In this document: positions 1-6,214 of the stretch, in pieces
Layout of the letters: each line of letters begins with the position of its first letter
Position numbering within the stretch: position 1 is the first letter of the stretch
DNA from: an uncultured Eubacteriales bacterium
Lineage (GTDB): Bacteria > Bacillota > Clostridia > Oscillospirales > Oscillospiraceae
Length of the DNA: 7,750 bases
Assembly (NCBI GenBank): GCA_900556535.1
Contig: USPI01000064.1
Span: 1-7,750, forward strand
Reading direction: 5' to 3'
The notes under the pieces: model-generated
Told to the model about the DNA's origin: nothing
Seen by the model: the letters and a program-made list of their open reading frames with translations, nothing else
Database searches by the model: none
Made by a program: the position numbers and the translations under genes

Positions 1-1552
1 CCCATTCAAGATCTTTTCCGCCGACCGTATCGATTCCCGGTGCGGCAATTTTCTTATAATAACAGTTCAAAGCGCCGCAGGCATAGGGGTTCTTCGAGAA
101 ATCGTGCGTTGTTTTTGTTCCGGCTTTTACATCGCCGCAAAGGCTGCATTGCCTCCAGTGATGCGTTGCGTTATACGCCAGCACTTCACTGCCTTCGCAC
201 GTTCCGTTTACGCAGGCGGACGAAACACTGCTTGTTTTTCTCAAAAAATATCCGCAGTCAAGGCAGTTGGAATGTACGATTGCGATAGGTTTCCCGAAAA
301 CTTCGGAAAAGTTTTCACGAACCCATTCTCCGAATCTGTGTCTGTTTCGGTTCATCGCCATACCGCAAATGGTACAGGTCTGATAATGCCTGTTGGCGTC
401 CTCCTGCACATAGGTGCTTCCCGGCGTATGTGTATGTGCGCCGTGAGCGCATTTCGAGAAGCAGGTTCCGTGCGATGTGCAATAGTGGTCGACCCATTTC
501 GGGTCACTCGGACATATGTCGTTTCCGCAGGAGCAGGGCGTTGCCGCCTTGCAGCAGACAAGGCACTTGCCGCAGTATTGGCACATCTCGCCGGGCGCAA
601 AGCACTTATTGCACGTTTTGCAGAAATGCTTGCTCCAGCCCGAGGAGCCCGGGCAAACGTGCGTGTGTGTACAATTCTGCTGTACACGTGTTTTATCGCA
701 GCAGCCGGCACAGCCGCCGCAGATGTCACACAAAACCTCCACACAGCCGCCATGCTGACCGCAGAAATGAGTTAGCCATTCACCGCTTTCAATGCAGATA
801 CCGTGGACGCATCCGGCAAGGTCGGCATTGTTCAAACAGCAATCCAGGCAGTATCCGCAGCTGGGGCAGAATTCGTTTTCTTCAAAGCAATCGCCGCAGC
901 CGCCGCAACGATGATCCTCCGCATCCCACTCTGCGCTTTCCACGCATATGCCGTGGTCACAGCCATTCAGCTGACTTTCATTAAGGCAGCAATTTTTGCA
1001 AATGCCGCAGTTGTCGCACAATTCGCGCATCATGCCCTTGAGAATGTGCGAGGCCTTGGGGTCAAGTCCGACGAAGGGCTCGTCCATGATGACGAGCTTC
1101 GGCTCGTGAAGCCATGCCGAGATTATCGCAAGCTTCTGCTTCATTCCGTGCGAGTATGCGGAAATCGGCTGGGCAAGGTCGTTTGTCAGCTCGAACATAT
1201 CGGCGTATTTTTCGATGCGCTCGCGCCGCTCCTCGCTGCCGACGCCGAAAACGTCCGCGATGAAATCGAGATATTTTATGCCCGTCATGTACTCGTAAAG
1301 GTCGGGATTGTCGGGGATGTAGGCAAACTGCCTTTTGCAGCCGATGGGGTCTGCTTTGATGGAAAGTCCGCCTATGAGTATTTCGCCCTTGTCAAAATCG
1401 AGGATGCCCGCCACGGAGCGCAGCGTCGTCGTTTTGCCCGCGCCGTTGTGACCGATAAAGCCGTAGATGGTGCCGGGGGCTATGTGCAGCGTGAGATCGT
1501 CCACGGCTTTTTTCTCGCCGTAGCATTTCGTGAGTCCTTTGATGTCTAACAT
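1..1552 (-). CDS. Chimeric ORF: truncated ABC transporter ATPase joined in frame to a cysteine-rich repeat protein (3' end beyond window)
   Basis: The frame is open for 517 codons from ATG at 1552 to the left edge with no stop. AAGGAG lies 7 bases before the ATG, 36 bases after the permease stop. Residues 1-178 are a clear ABC-2-type exporter ATPase: Walker A GHNGAGKTT (34-42), signature YSHGMKQKL (133-141), Walker B VIMDEP (154-159) and D-loop GLDP (162-165). The expected next part, with the switch histidine (a 'STH' type motif) and the C-terminal region, is absent. From residue about 179 the protein has four Cys-rich repeats, then H-x3-C-x2-CG motifs up to residue 497. A complete ATPase would be about 230-300 residues, so this one is cut short and unlikely to hydrolyse ATP normally. 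The tail resembles surface or metal-binding repeat proteins of gut clostridia, whereas ABC ATPases are cytoplasmic. True fusion, chimera and assembly error all remain possible. The frame and domain calls are secure; the biology is not. Confidence 0.85.
   Translation of the reverse strand, partial: MLDIKGLTKCYGEKKAVDDLTLHIAPGTIYGFIGHNGAGKTTTLRSVAGILDFDKGEILIGGLSIKADPIGCKRQFAYIPDNPDLYEYMTGIKYLDFIADVFGVGSEERRERIEKYADMFELTNDLAQPISAYSHGMKQKLAIISAWLHEPKLVIMDEPFVGLDPKASHILKGMMRELCDNCGICKNCCLNESQLNGCDHGICVESAEWDAEDHRCGGCGDCFEENEFCPSCGYCLDCCLNNADLAGCVHGICIESGEWLTHFCGQHGGCVEVLCDICGGCAGCCDKTRVQQNCTHTHVCPGSSGWSKHFCKTCNKCFAPGEMCQYCGKCLVCCKAATPCSCGNDICPSDPKWVDHYCTSHGTCFSKCAHGAHTHTPGSTYVQEDANRHYQTCTICGMAMNRNRHRFGEWVRENFSEVFGKPIAIVHSNCLDCGYFLRKTSSVSSACVNGTCEGSEVLAYNATHHWRQCSLCGDVKAGTKTTHDFSKNPYACGALNCYYKKIAAPGIDTVGGKDLEW
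134..388 (-). repeat. Second repeat type: His-x(2-3)-Cys-x2-Cys-Gly motifs
   Basis: Downstream of the Cys-rich block the spacing changes. HYQTCTICG (residues 389-397), HSNCLDCG (427-434) and HWRQCSLCG (465-473) recur about 38 residues apart, two of them followed by HRF or HDF. Such H-x3-C-x2-CG modules separated by short H-x-F/W segments are familiar from large surface or secreted proteins of intestinal clostridia. That likeness is from memory and does not prove location. The motif probably continues beyond the window, since C492 and C497 follow. Confidence 0.6.
449..1018 (-). repeat. Four tandem cysteine-rich protein repeats of about 45-50 residues
   Basis: Residues 179-368 of the chimeric frame hold 40 cysteines in 190 positions. 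Units start at C179, C229, C275 and C324 (869-1018, 731-868, 584-730 and 449-583). Each opens with C-x2-C-G-x-C-x2-C-C, followed in most units by a C-x-H-G-I-C-like pair, a conserved tryptophan (W209, W259, W305, W353), a histidine, and C-x2-C-x2-C-F or a variant. Units 1 and 2 are most alike (GCDHGIC and GCVHGIC); unit 4 is the most diverged. The regular CxxC pairs suggest bound metal (zinc or iron-sulfur) if the protein is inside the cell, or disulfides if it is secreted. I do not recognise a named family. Confidence 0.85.
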
Positions 1553-1581
1553 GAGCTGTCTCCTTTATATTTTTAAGCGGG

Positions 1582-1595
1582 CAGATAGTTATCTG
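1582..1595 (-). other. Small inverted repeat at the permease stop codon
   Basis: CAGATA and TATCTG form a 6-base stem around a 2-base centre that includes part of the permease TAA. It is followed on the minus strand by an AT-rich but not T-only stretch and then the AAGGAG of the next gene. It could be a weak intercistronic hairpin that tunes expression or mRNA stability. There is no proper T tract, so it is not called a terminator. Confidence 0.3.
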
Positions 1596-2494
1596 TCGCC
1601 GTATTTCGGTTTACATAATGCGTTTATGAGCACGTACGCCGCAGCGAATACGGTAACCGCGCCTATGAGAACGGCGTACATTGCGCCCTCGGAAACCGCG
1701 CTTCCTGCAAAGCGTATGTTAATGTCCACGCCGTCGCAGATGCCCTTTATGACCTCGGCGGGAATCCCCTCGGCCTGCATGGCGTCGAGAGCACCGAGCA
1801 TCCAATGTCTGTGCAGAAGGCTCGTGCCGTAAGTGCCGGGCAGGAAGGACAGCACCCTTTGCAGCCCCTCGGAGAAGCCCGCAATGGGCATATACGAGCC
1901 GCAGATGAAGCCGTAGCTCACGCTTACGAGCGTGCCGACCGCGGAAAGCTGACCCTGCGTTGTGAGAAAATAGTGCAGGCACGATGAGAGCGCCGTTCCG
2001 AACAGCGTGAGCAGGATAACGTCGAGGATTATGCGCAAAACGTCCGCGCCGCTGAGGTACCAGCCGGTTTTGAGCAGGTAGAGAAAGCAGATGCCGGTCG
2101 TCGTGAGGCATATTATGAGCGTCACCGCGGCGGACGAGGCAAAGTAGCCCAGCGCGAGGGTGCTGCGCCTGACGGGGGTCACGGTGAGGTCGCGCACGGC
2201 GCCGGTGACCTTGTCCTGAACCATGAGGAGGTTTGAGCAGAAGGCGATGGTCACGCAGCAGACCGCCAGAAGCGACGAGGCAAGCTGCCCCGCAACGGCG
2301 GCGTTTATGATTTTTTCGTCTATCTCAAAGCCCTGCGGAATGGCGGAAACGAAGCTCGAGCGGTATATTCCCGCGAGAAAGGTCGCGTACAGAATGAGGA
2401 GAATGGCGGGCGTTATGAGGGAGGAAAAGAACATCCCCTTGTCCTTGAAAAACAGGCGGCTGTTGCGTTTCGTGAGGATCAAAAATGTTTTCAC
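1589..2494 (-). CDS. ABC-2 type exporter permease (DrrB/NatB-like)
   Basis: This 301-residue integral membrane protein is the likely transmembrane half of an exporter driven by the ATPase encoded just upstream. Hydrophobic segments lie near residues 24-44, 71-92, 112-140, 152-176, 182-206 and 270-293, six in all as expected for ABC-2 permeases. The stretch VRDLTVTPVRRSTLALGYF (100-118) and the segment FICGSYMPIAGF followed by FLPGTYGTSLL (196-227) are typical of this family. The start is GTG, overlapping the ATPase stop as GTGA, and GGGAGGT lies 7 bases upstream, so translational coupling is likely. A periplasm-like loop of about 25 residues follows the first helix and another lies before the last. 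The substrate cannot be read from the sequence; drugs, peptides or sodium are known for relatives. Confidence 0.88.
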   Translation of the reverse strand: MKTFLILTKRNSRLFFKDKGMFFSSLITPAILLILYATFLAGIYRSSFVSAIPQGFEIDEKIINAAVAGQLASSLLAVCCVTIAFCSNLLMVQDKVTGAVRDLTVTPVRRSTLALGYFASSAAVTLIICLTTTGICFLYLLKTGWYLSGADVLRIILDVILLTLFGTALSSCLHYFLTTQGQLSAVGTLVSVSYGFICGSYMPIAGFSEGLQRVLSFLPGTYGTSLLHRHWMLGALDAMQAEGIPAEVIKGICDGVDINIRFAGSAVSEGAMYAVLIGAVTVFAAAYVLINALCKPKYGDR

Positions 2495-3408
2495 CGCGCT
2501 TCACCTCCCGTGAGTCTCTTGCCCGTCACGGCAAGGAAAACGTCGTCCATTTTGCCCTTTGTTATCTCGTAATCGGTAAAAAGCTCGGGGTGCTCCACGA
2601 TGAGGCGCGTTGCGGCGGCGGTGTCGGCGACCTCGACCCTGTATGCGTCGCGCAGCCTTTCGTACTTGAGACCGAGCTCGTCCAGGGCATCGGGCGCTAT
2701 GCCGTAGAGGGTTATGAAATCCCCCGCGTAGGCGTTTTTGAGCTCCAAGGGCGTACCCTGCGCGGCGATGCTGCCGGAGTCGAGGATAACGACATAGTCC
2801 GCGTCGGCAGCCTCCTCCATGTAGTGTGTTGTGAGAAAAACGGTCATTTTCTCATCGCGGCGCAGCTTGCGCACGACGTCCCACAAAAGCCTTCGCGTCT
2901 GCGGGTCGAGCCCCGTCGTCGGCTCGTCGAGAATGAGTATCTCGGGCTTGTGCAGCAGGGCGCGGGCGATGTCTATCCTGCGGCGCTGACCACCCGACAG
3001 CTTGCCGACCGGACGGTCGAGAAGCGTTTTAAAATCCAAAAGCCCGGCAAGCTCGTCAAGGCGTTCGGCGAAGGCTCTGCCCGTGATGCCGTAAAGCGCG
3101 GCGCGGCTTTCGAGATTTTCGCGCACCGTGAGCGGCATATCGAGGACGCTGCCCTGAAACACGACGCCGAGCCTGCGGGTTATTTCCGCGATGCTTTTTT
3201 CGGCGTCCAGACCGCAAATGCTCACGCTGCCGCTGTCGGCCTTGAGCTGACCGCACATGACAGAAATGGTAGTGGATTTGCCCGCGCCGTTCACGCCCAA
3301 AAAGGCGAAAAGCTCGCCGCGGCGCACGTTCAGCGAGAGGTCGCGCACGGCTCTGACGCTGCCGAAGGATTTGTTAAGCTGTGAAATTTCAATGATGTGC
3401 TGCTCCAT
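2491..3408 (-). CDS. ABC exporter ATP-binding protein (DrrA-like)
   Basis: This 305-residue cytoplasmic ATPase is complete. It has Walker A GVNGAGKST (38-46), Q-loop glutamine in VVFQGS (Q85), signature LSGGQRRR (137-144), Walker B ILILDEP (157-163), D-loop GLDP and switch histidine H195 in LTTHYMEEA. A C-terminal extension of about 80 residues ends in MDDVFLAVTGKRL, the hallmark ending of DrrA/NatA-type exporter ATPases. The ATG at 3408 is preceded by AAGGAG with 5-base spacing, inside the last codons of the TetR gene, which stops 1 base earlier. The 3' end overlaps the permease start by 4 bases. Family knowledge points to export of a drug or other toxic compound; the cargo is unknown. All catalytic motifs are intact, unlike the second ATPase at the left of the window. 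Confidence 0.93.
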   Translation of the reverse strand: MEQHIIEISQLNKSFGSVRAVRDLSLNVRRGELFAFLGVNGAGKSTTISVMCGQLKADSGSVSICGLDAEKSIAEITRRLGVVFQGSVLDMPLTVRENLESRAALYGITGRAFAERLDELAGLLDFKTLLDRPVGKLSGGQRRRIDIARALLHKPEILILDEPTTGLDPQTRRLLWDVVRKLRRDEKMTVFLTTHYMEEAADADYVVILDSGSIAAQGTPLELKNAYAGDFITLYGIAPDALDELGLKYERLRDAYRVEVADTAAATRLIVEHPELFTDYEITKGKMDDVFLAVTGKRLTGGEAR

Positions 3409-3409
3409 G

Positions 3410-4048
3410 TTAGCTCCTTGTTTCCGGCTCCGCAGCGTTGCGCAGAACGGGGTGGATGCCGGTTATGATGCTGCCGCTCATGCCGGATCTTATGAGATCC
3501 ATGACCGCGAGAAATTCGTTTCCGAGCATTCCGACGAGCTCGTCCTCGGAAAAATCACACATCCCCGTCGCGCACATCGCACTCAGCCCGTAGGTGAACG
3601 TCCAAACATATTTAAACAGAAACCGAGACTCATCGTCGGTGAGCCCGAAGTCGCTTTTTACAAACTCGATGCACAGCTTTGCCGTGTCGCCAAGCGCGTT
3701 AAACACGTCCTCAAAGCGCCGTGCCTGCGCGTTTTCGCTCATAAACAGGAGCTGAAACAGCTTCGGCTGCTCCTTGGCGTAGCGCAGCATGAACATGCCG
3801 ATGGCCTTGAAGGAGGGGAAATAATCCCTTGCGCGGCCGATATATTCGTTGTAGCGGCGCATTGCCTCGCAGCGCACTGCGTCCATAACCTCGTCCATGC
3901 TTTTAAAAAGCGTGAATATCGGGCGGGCAGAGCTTCCGAGGCTCTCGCCAAGCTCGCGCGCGGTGAGCTTATCGGCGCCCTCGCGGCTTATGATGCCAAG
4001 CGCGGCATCAACGATATCTTCTCTTGTAAACTTAGGCTTCGGGGGCAT
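3410..4048 (-). CDS. TetR/AcrR family transcriptional regulator, probable repressor of the ABC exporter operon
   Basis: This 212-residue protein has an N-terminal helix-turn-helix: FTREDIVDAALGIISREG (7-24), then LTARELGESLGSSARPIFTLFKS (28-50). The latter is the usual TetR recognition region, with F replacing the more common Y before the terminal KS. The ligand-binding half contains RYAKEQPKLFQLLF (89-102), as in TetR proteins of the WHG-domain type. It is the first gene of its operon, 1 base before the ATPase gene, and sits directly behind a consensus promoter carrying a palindromic operator, so autorepression relieved by a ligand is the simplest model. AGAGG lies about 8 bases before the ATG. 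Several cysteines (C60, C126, C159, C164) are present but no metal or redox role can be asserted. The inducer is unknown. Confidence 0.9.
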   Translation of the reverse strand: MPPKPKFTREDIVDAALGIISREGADKLTARELGESLGSSARPIFTLFKSMDEVMDAVRCEAMRRYNEYIGRARDYFPSFKAIGMFMLRYAKEQPKLFQLLFMSENAQARRFEDVFNALGDTAKLCIEFVKSDFGLTDDESRFLFKYVWTFTYGLSAMCATGMCDFSEDELVGMLGNEFLAVMDLIRSGMSGSIITGIHPVLRNAAEPETRS

Positions 4049-4070
4049 TTTGCAAACCTCTAATATATTG

Positions 4071-4098
4071 AAAACAAGCGTTTTAAAACGACTGTTTT
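4071..4098. promoter_or_regulatory. 28-base palindromic operator, probable TetR binding site
   Basis: The two 14-base half-sites read AAAACAAGCGTTTT and, on the other strand, AAAACAGTCGTTTT, matching at 12 of 14 positions around a perfect 12-base core (CGTTTTAAAACG, 4079-4090). Length and symmetry suit a TetR dimer or pair of dimers. It lies just downstream of the -10 box, covering the expected start of transcription of the TetR-exporter operon, so bound repressor would block initiation. Confidence 0.75.
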
Positions 4099-4100
4099 GA

Positions 4101-4129
4101 ATTATATAACCATGCGCGGCTCATGTCAA
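4101..4129 (-). promoter_or_regulatory. Consensus housekeeping-sigma promoter of the TetR-exporter operon
   Basis: On the minus strand the -35 box is TTGACA (4124-4129) and the -10 box TATAAT (4101-4106), separated by exactly 17 bases. Both hexamers match the consensus at every position. Transcription should begin around 4094, inside the palindrome, about 45 bases before the TetR start codon. A promoter this strong normally needs tight repression, which fits the operator. Confidence 0.85.
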
Positions 4130-4172
4130 GCAAGCGAATATAAAATTTTCTCACGCCGTGTAAAATGGGCGT

Positions 4173-4208
4173 AAAAAAACGGTATGTACCCAAAATACAT
4201 ACCGTTTT
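4173..4208 (-). terminator. Intrinsic terminator of the decarboxylase operon
   Basis: A perfect 13-base stem (AAAACGGTATGTA at 4196-4208 on the minus strand, pairing with 4176-4188) encloses a 7-base loop and runs into seven T residues (4173-4179). It begins 19 bases after the beta-subunit stop codon. It separates the decarboxylase operon from the TetR promoter, which begins about 45 bases further on. Confidence 0.9.
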
Positions 4209-4227
4209 GCTTGTGTACAGAGCCTTA

Positions 4228-5451
4228 TCAGCCGCCGAATACGGACAGCAGGAAGCCTGCCGCACTAGCAGAGCCGATGACGCCTGCGACATTGGGACCC
4301 ATTGCGTGCATGAGCAGGAAGTTCGTCTTGTTGTACTTTCTGCCGACGTCCTGGGAAACGCGAGCTGCCATGGGAACTGCGGAAACGCCCGCGGAGCCGA
4401 TGAGGGGGTTTATCTTCTTGCCGGAGGCGTAGTACATAACGACGCCGCCGAGCAGACCGCCGATGGTGGAGATGGCGAATGCGCAAAGACCGAGGATGAT
4501 GATCTTGATGGTCGAGCCGCTCAGGAAGTTCTGAGCAACCATCGTTGCGCCGACGGAGGTCGCAAGGAAGATGGTGACGATGTTCATGAGCGCGTTCTGC
4601 GCGGTGTCGGAAAGGCGTTCGGTCACGCCGCACTCACGGAAGAGGTTGCCGAGCATGAGGCAGCCCACCAGAGGCGCGGTCGAGGGCAGAAGCAGAATGA
4701 CGAAGGTCGCAACGACGATGGGGAAGATGATCTTCTCGGTCTTGGAGACCTCGCGTGCCTGCTCCATCTTGACCTCGCGCATTTCCTTAGTGGTGCAAAG
4801 CTTCATGAGAGGCGGCTGGATAAGCGGGATAAGCGCCATGTAGGAGTACGCCGCTATTGCGATCGGGCCTAAGAGATTAGGCGCAAGCTTTGTCGTAAGA
4901 TATATGGCGGTCGGGCCGTCTGCGCCGCCGATGATGCCGATGGAGGCAGACTCGGGACCGGAGAAGCCGAGCATGACTGCGCCGAAGAAGGCAATGAAAA
5001 CGCCGAGCTGTGCCGATGCGCCCAGGAGCAGGCTCTTGGGGTTGGCAAGCAGGGGACCGAAGTCCGTCATCGCGCCGACGCCGAGGAAGATGAGCGAGGG
5101 GTAAATGCCAGCCTTGACGCCGATGTAGAAGAAGTCGAGCAGACCGGCGTTGGACATGATGTGACCGTAGCTGTGATAATAGGGGCTTGCCTCGTCGAGG
5201 AAGGCCGCCCACAGCTCGGGGTGGTAGAGCGCATTTTCGCCCATGCCGGTGAAGTAGCTGAGGTTAGTCAGCAGACAGCCGAAGGCGATGCCGCAAAGCA
5301 GCAGCGGCTCGAATTTTTTCGCAATGCCGAGGTACAAAAGCACAAAGGCAATGAGGATCATGACGAGGTTTTTCCAGCCGCCGTCCACCAAAATGAAGGA
5401 GGCAAAGCCGGACTCCGACGCCAGCTTTTGGAGAGTACCCAGAATGTCCAT
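4228..5451 (-). CDS. oadB: Sodium ion-translocating decarboxylase, beta subunit
   Basis: This 407-residue polytopic membrane protein decarboxylates carboxybiotin and couples it to Na+ export. The family signature GGADGPTAIY is at 175-184, with D178 matching the aspartate essential for sodium translocation in OadB proteins. GAMTDFGPLLANPKS (126-140), the NPLIGSAGVSAVPMAARVSQ segment (348-367) and MHAMGPNVAGVIGSA (381-395) are other strongly conserved stretches. Hydrophobic segments run through most of the chain, and a short charged loop at 218-240 lies in the middle. Length is close to the usual 370-430. A perfect AAGGAGGT lies 5 bases before the ATG and overlaps the biotin-carrier stop region; the gap between the two genes is 11 bases. 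Closely related beta subunits serve glutaconyl-CoA and methylmalonyl-CoA decarboxylases, so the symbol depends on the carboxyltransferase gene in the same operon. Confidence 0.95.
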   Translation of the reverse strand: MDILGTLQKLASESGFASFILVDGGWKNLVMILIAFVLLYLGIAKKFEPLLLCGIAFGCLLTNLSYFTGMGENALYHPELWAAFLDEASPYYHSYGHIMSNAGLLDFFYIGVKAGIYPSLIFLGVGAMTDFGPLLANPKSLLLGASAQLGVFIAFFGAVMLGFSGPESASIGIIGGADGPTAIYLTTKLAPNLLGPIAIAAYSYMALIPLIQPPLMKLCTTKEMREVKMEQAREVSKTEKIIFPIVVATFVILLLPSTAPLVGCLMLGNLFRECGVTERLSDTAQNALMNIVTIFLATSVGATMVAQNFLSGSTIKIIILGLCAFAISTIGGLLGGVVMYYASGKKINPLIGSAGVSAVPMAARVSQDVGRKYNKTNFLLMHAMGPNVAGVIGSASAAGFLLSVFGG

Positions 5452-5462
5452 CCGTTACCTCC

Positions 5463-5867
5463 TTATGCGATCACAACAAGAGGAGCACCGGTCTCGACAA
5501 CTGCGCCCTTAGCCGTGACGATCTGAGCGACGGTGCCGGACTTGGTGGCGACGATCTCGTTTTCCATTTTCATTGCCTCGAGAACGATGAGAACGTCGCC
5601 CTCGTTGACCTTCTGACCCTGAGAAACGTTTATCTTGAGAATGTTGCCGGGCATGGGGCTTTTGACGACCTCGCCGGCGGCAAGAGCGGCGCCTGCGGGA
5701 GCGGCGGGAGCTGCCGGAGCGGCTGCCGCTGCGGGTGCGGCTGCAACGGGTGCCGCGGGAGCGGGAGCAGCGGGGGCGTATGCCTCGTATTCGTCAACGA
5801 GCATAGCCTGTCCCTGTTCGACCTCGACCTCATAGGTCCTGTTATTCAAAGTTACCTTATACTTCAT
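5463..5867 (-). CDS. Biotin carboxyl carrier protein of the sodium-pump decarboxylase
   Basis: This 134-residue protein carries the biotin that shuttles CO2 between the carboxyltransferase and the beta subunit. The biotin site is EAMKMENE with the acceptor lysine at K100, 34 residues from the C-terminus as usual. The lipoyl/biotinyl fold spans about 66-134 and includes VKSPMPGNILKI. Residues 1-28 form a short beta-rich start (MKYKVTLNNRTYEVEVEQG), followed by a flexible Ala/Pro linker (about 31-64) that lets the domain swing. The gene overlaps the end of the preceding small-subunit gene by 11 bases, which favours translational coupling; GAGG lies about 9 bases before the ATG. In the classical Klebsiella OadA this domain is fused to the carboxyltransferase, but here it is a separate gene, like the carrier subunits of glutaconyl-CoA and methylmalonyl-CoA decarboxylases. 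Confidence 0.93.
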   Translation of the reverse strand: MKYKVTLNNRTYEVEVEQGQAMLVDEYEAYAPAAPAPAAPVAAAPAAAAAPAAPAAPAGAALAAGEVVKSPMPGNILKINVSQGQKVNEGDVLIVLEAMKMENEIVATKSGTVAQIVTAKGAVVETGAPLVVIA

Positions 5868-6201
5868 CTTCCTTGACCTCCTTGATGGAAATAAAGCGGA
5901 GTTCGTTTATGGGCTTGCCGAGCGTGTCGGCGACGATGGCCATTATCATGGCGGCATCTCTGGGATCTGTGTCATACAGCTTTAGTTCACCCGCACTGCC
6001 GGGCGCTGCCGGAATTTCGGGCGCGGGCGCGGGCTGCGCGGCGGGGGCTGCGGCAGTTTTCTTCGCTGCATGGCTGACCATAATCTTGCCCATTATCATA
6101 ATGACGACCATCAGCAGCACCAGACCGAAGAAAACGACCAGATAGCCGAGCAGAGCCGTCAGCGCTGCGTCGCCGTAGGAAATGTTTATAAGATCATTCA
6201 T
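5857..6201 (-). CDS. Small membrane subunit of the sodium-pump decarboxylase (OadG-like gamma/delta subunit)
   Basis: This 114-residue protein has one long transmembrane segment (about 15-41), an Ala/Pro-rich linker (49-70) and a small soluble C-terminal part. In the family such subunits anchor and assemble the carboxyltransferase on the membrane beta subunit. The C-terminal portion (about 76-112, with DPRDAAMIMAIVADTLGKP) is longer than in minimal OadG proteins and resembles the versions found in clostridial operons. The gene lies 13 bases after the carboxyltransferase stop, has GAGGAGGT 8 bases before its ATG, and overlaps the biotin-carrier gene by 11 bases. Identification rests on topology plus operon position, since these subunits are poorly conserved. 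Confidence 0.82.
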   Translation of the reverse strand: MNDLINISYGDAALTALLGYLVVFFGLVLLMVVIMIMGKIMVSHAAKKTAAAPAAQPAPAPEIPAAPGSAGELKLYDTDPRDAAMIMAIVADTLGKPINELRFISIKEVKEDEV

Positions 6202-6214
6202 CGTCTAAACCTCC

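Noticed and set aside
449..1018. CRISPR-like or satellite DNA repeats
   Set aside because: The periodicity is in the encoded protein; at the base level the units are diverged, differ in length (135-150 bases) and have no constant repeat with unique spacers.
1..1020. Base-composition change as proof of foreign origin of the Cys-rich half
   Set aside because: Hand counts give roughly 53% GC left of the join and 56% in the ATPase half, with individual 60-base lines varying from 42% to 67%. The difference is too small to decide anything.
104..1549. Plus-strand open frames of 223 and 248 codons (104-775 and 803-1549)
   Set aside because: They mirror the long minus-strand frame, which has a start, a ribosome binding site, ATPase motifs and strict cysteine periodicity. 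The plus-strand proteins are low-complexity Ala/Val-rich shadows.
2485..3384. 299-codon plus-strand open frame opposite the DrrA-like ATPase
   Set aside because: It is antisense to an intact ATPase gene, has no ribosome binding site of its own that stands out and shows no recognisable motif.
4151..4176. Second hairpin (ACGCC with GGCGT) beside the oad terminator
   Set aside because: The stem is only about five bases and overlaps the T tract of the much stronger terminator; its own trailing sequence is not a T run.
5635..5835. Ala/Gly-rich plus-strand frame and the repetitive DNA beneath it
   Set aside because: The repetitive GC-rich bases simply encode the Ala/Pro linker of the biotin carrier on the minus strand.
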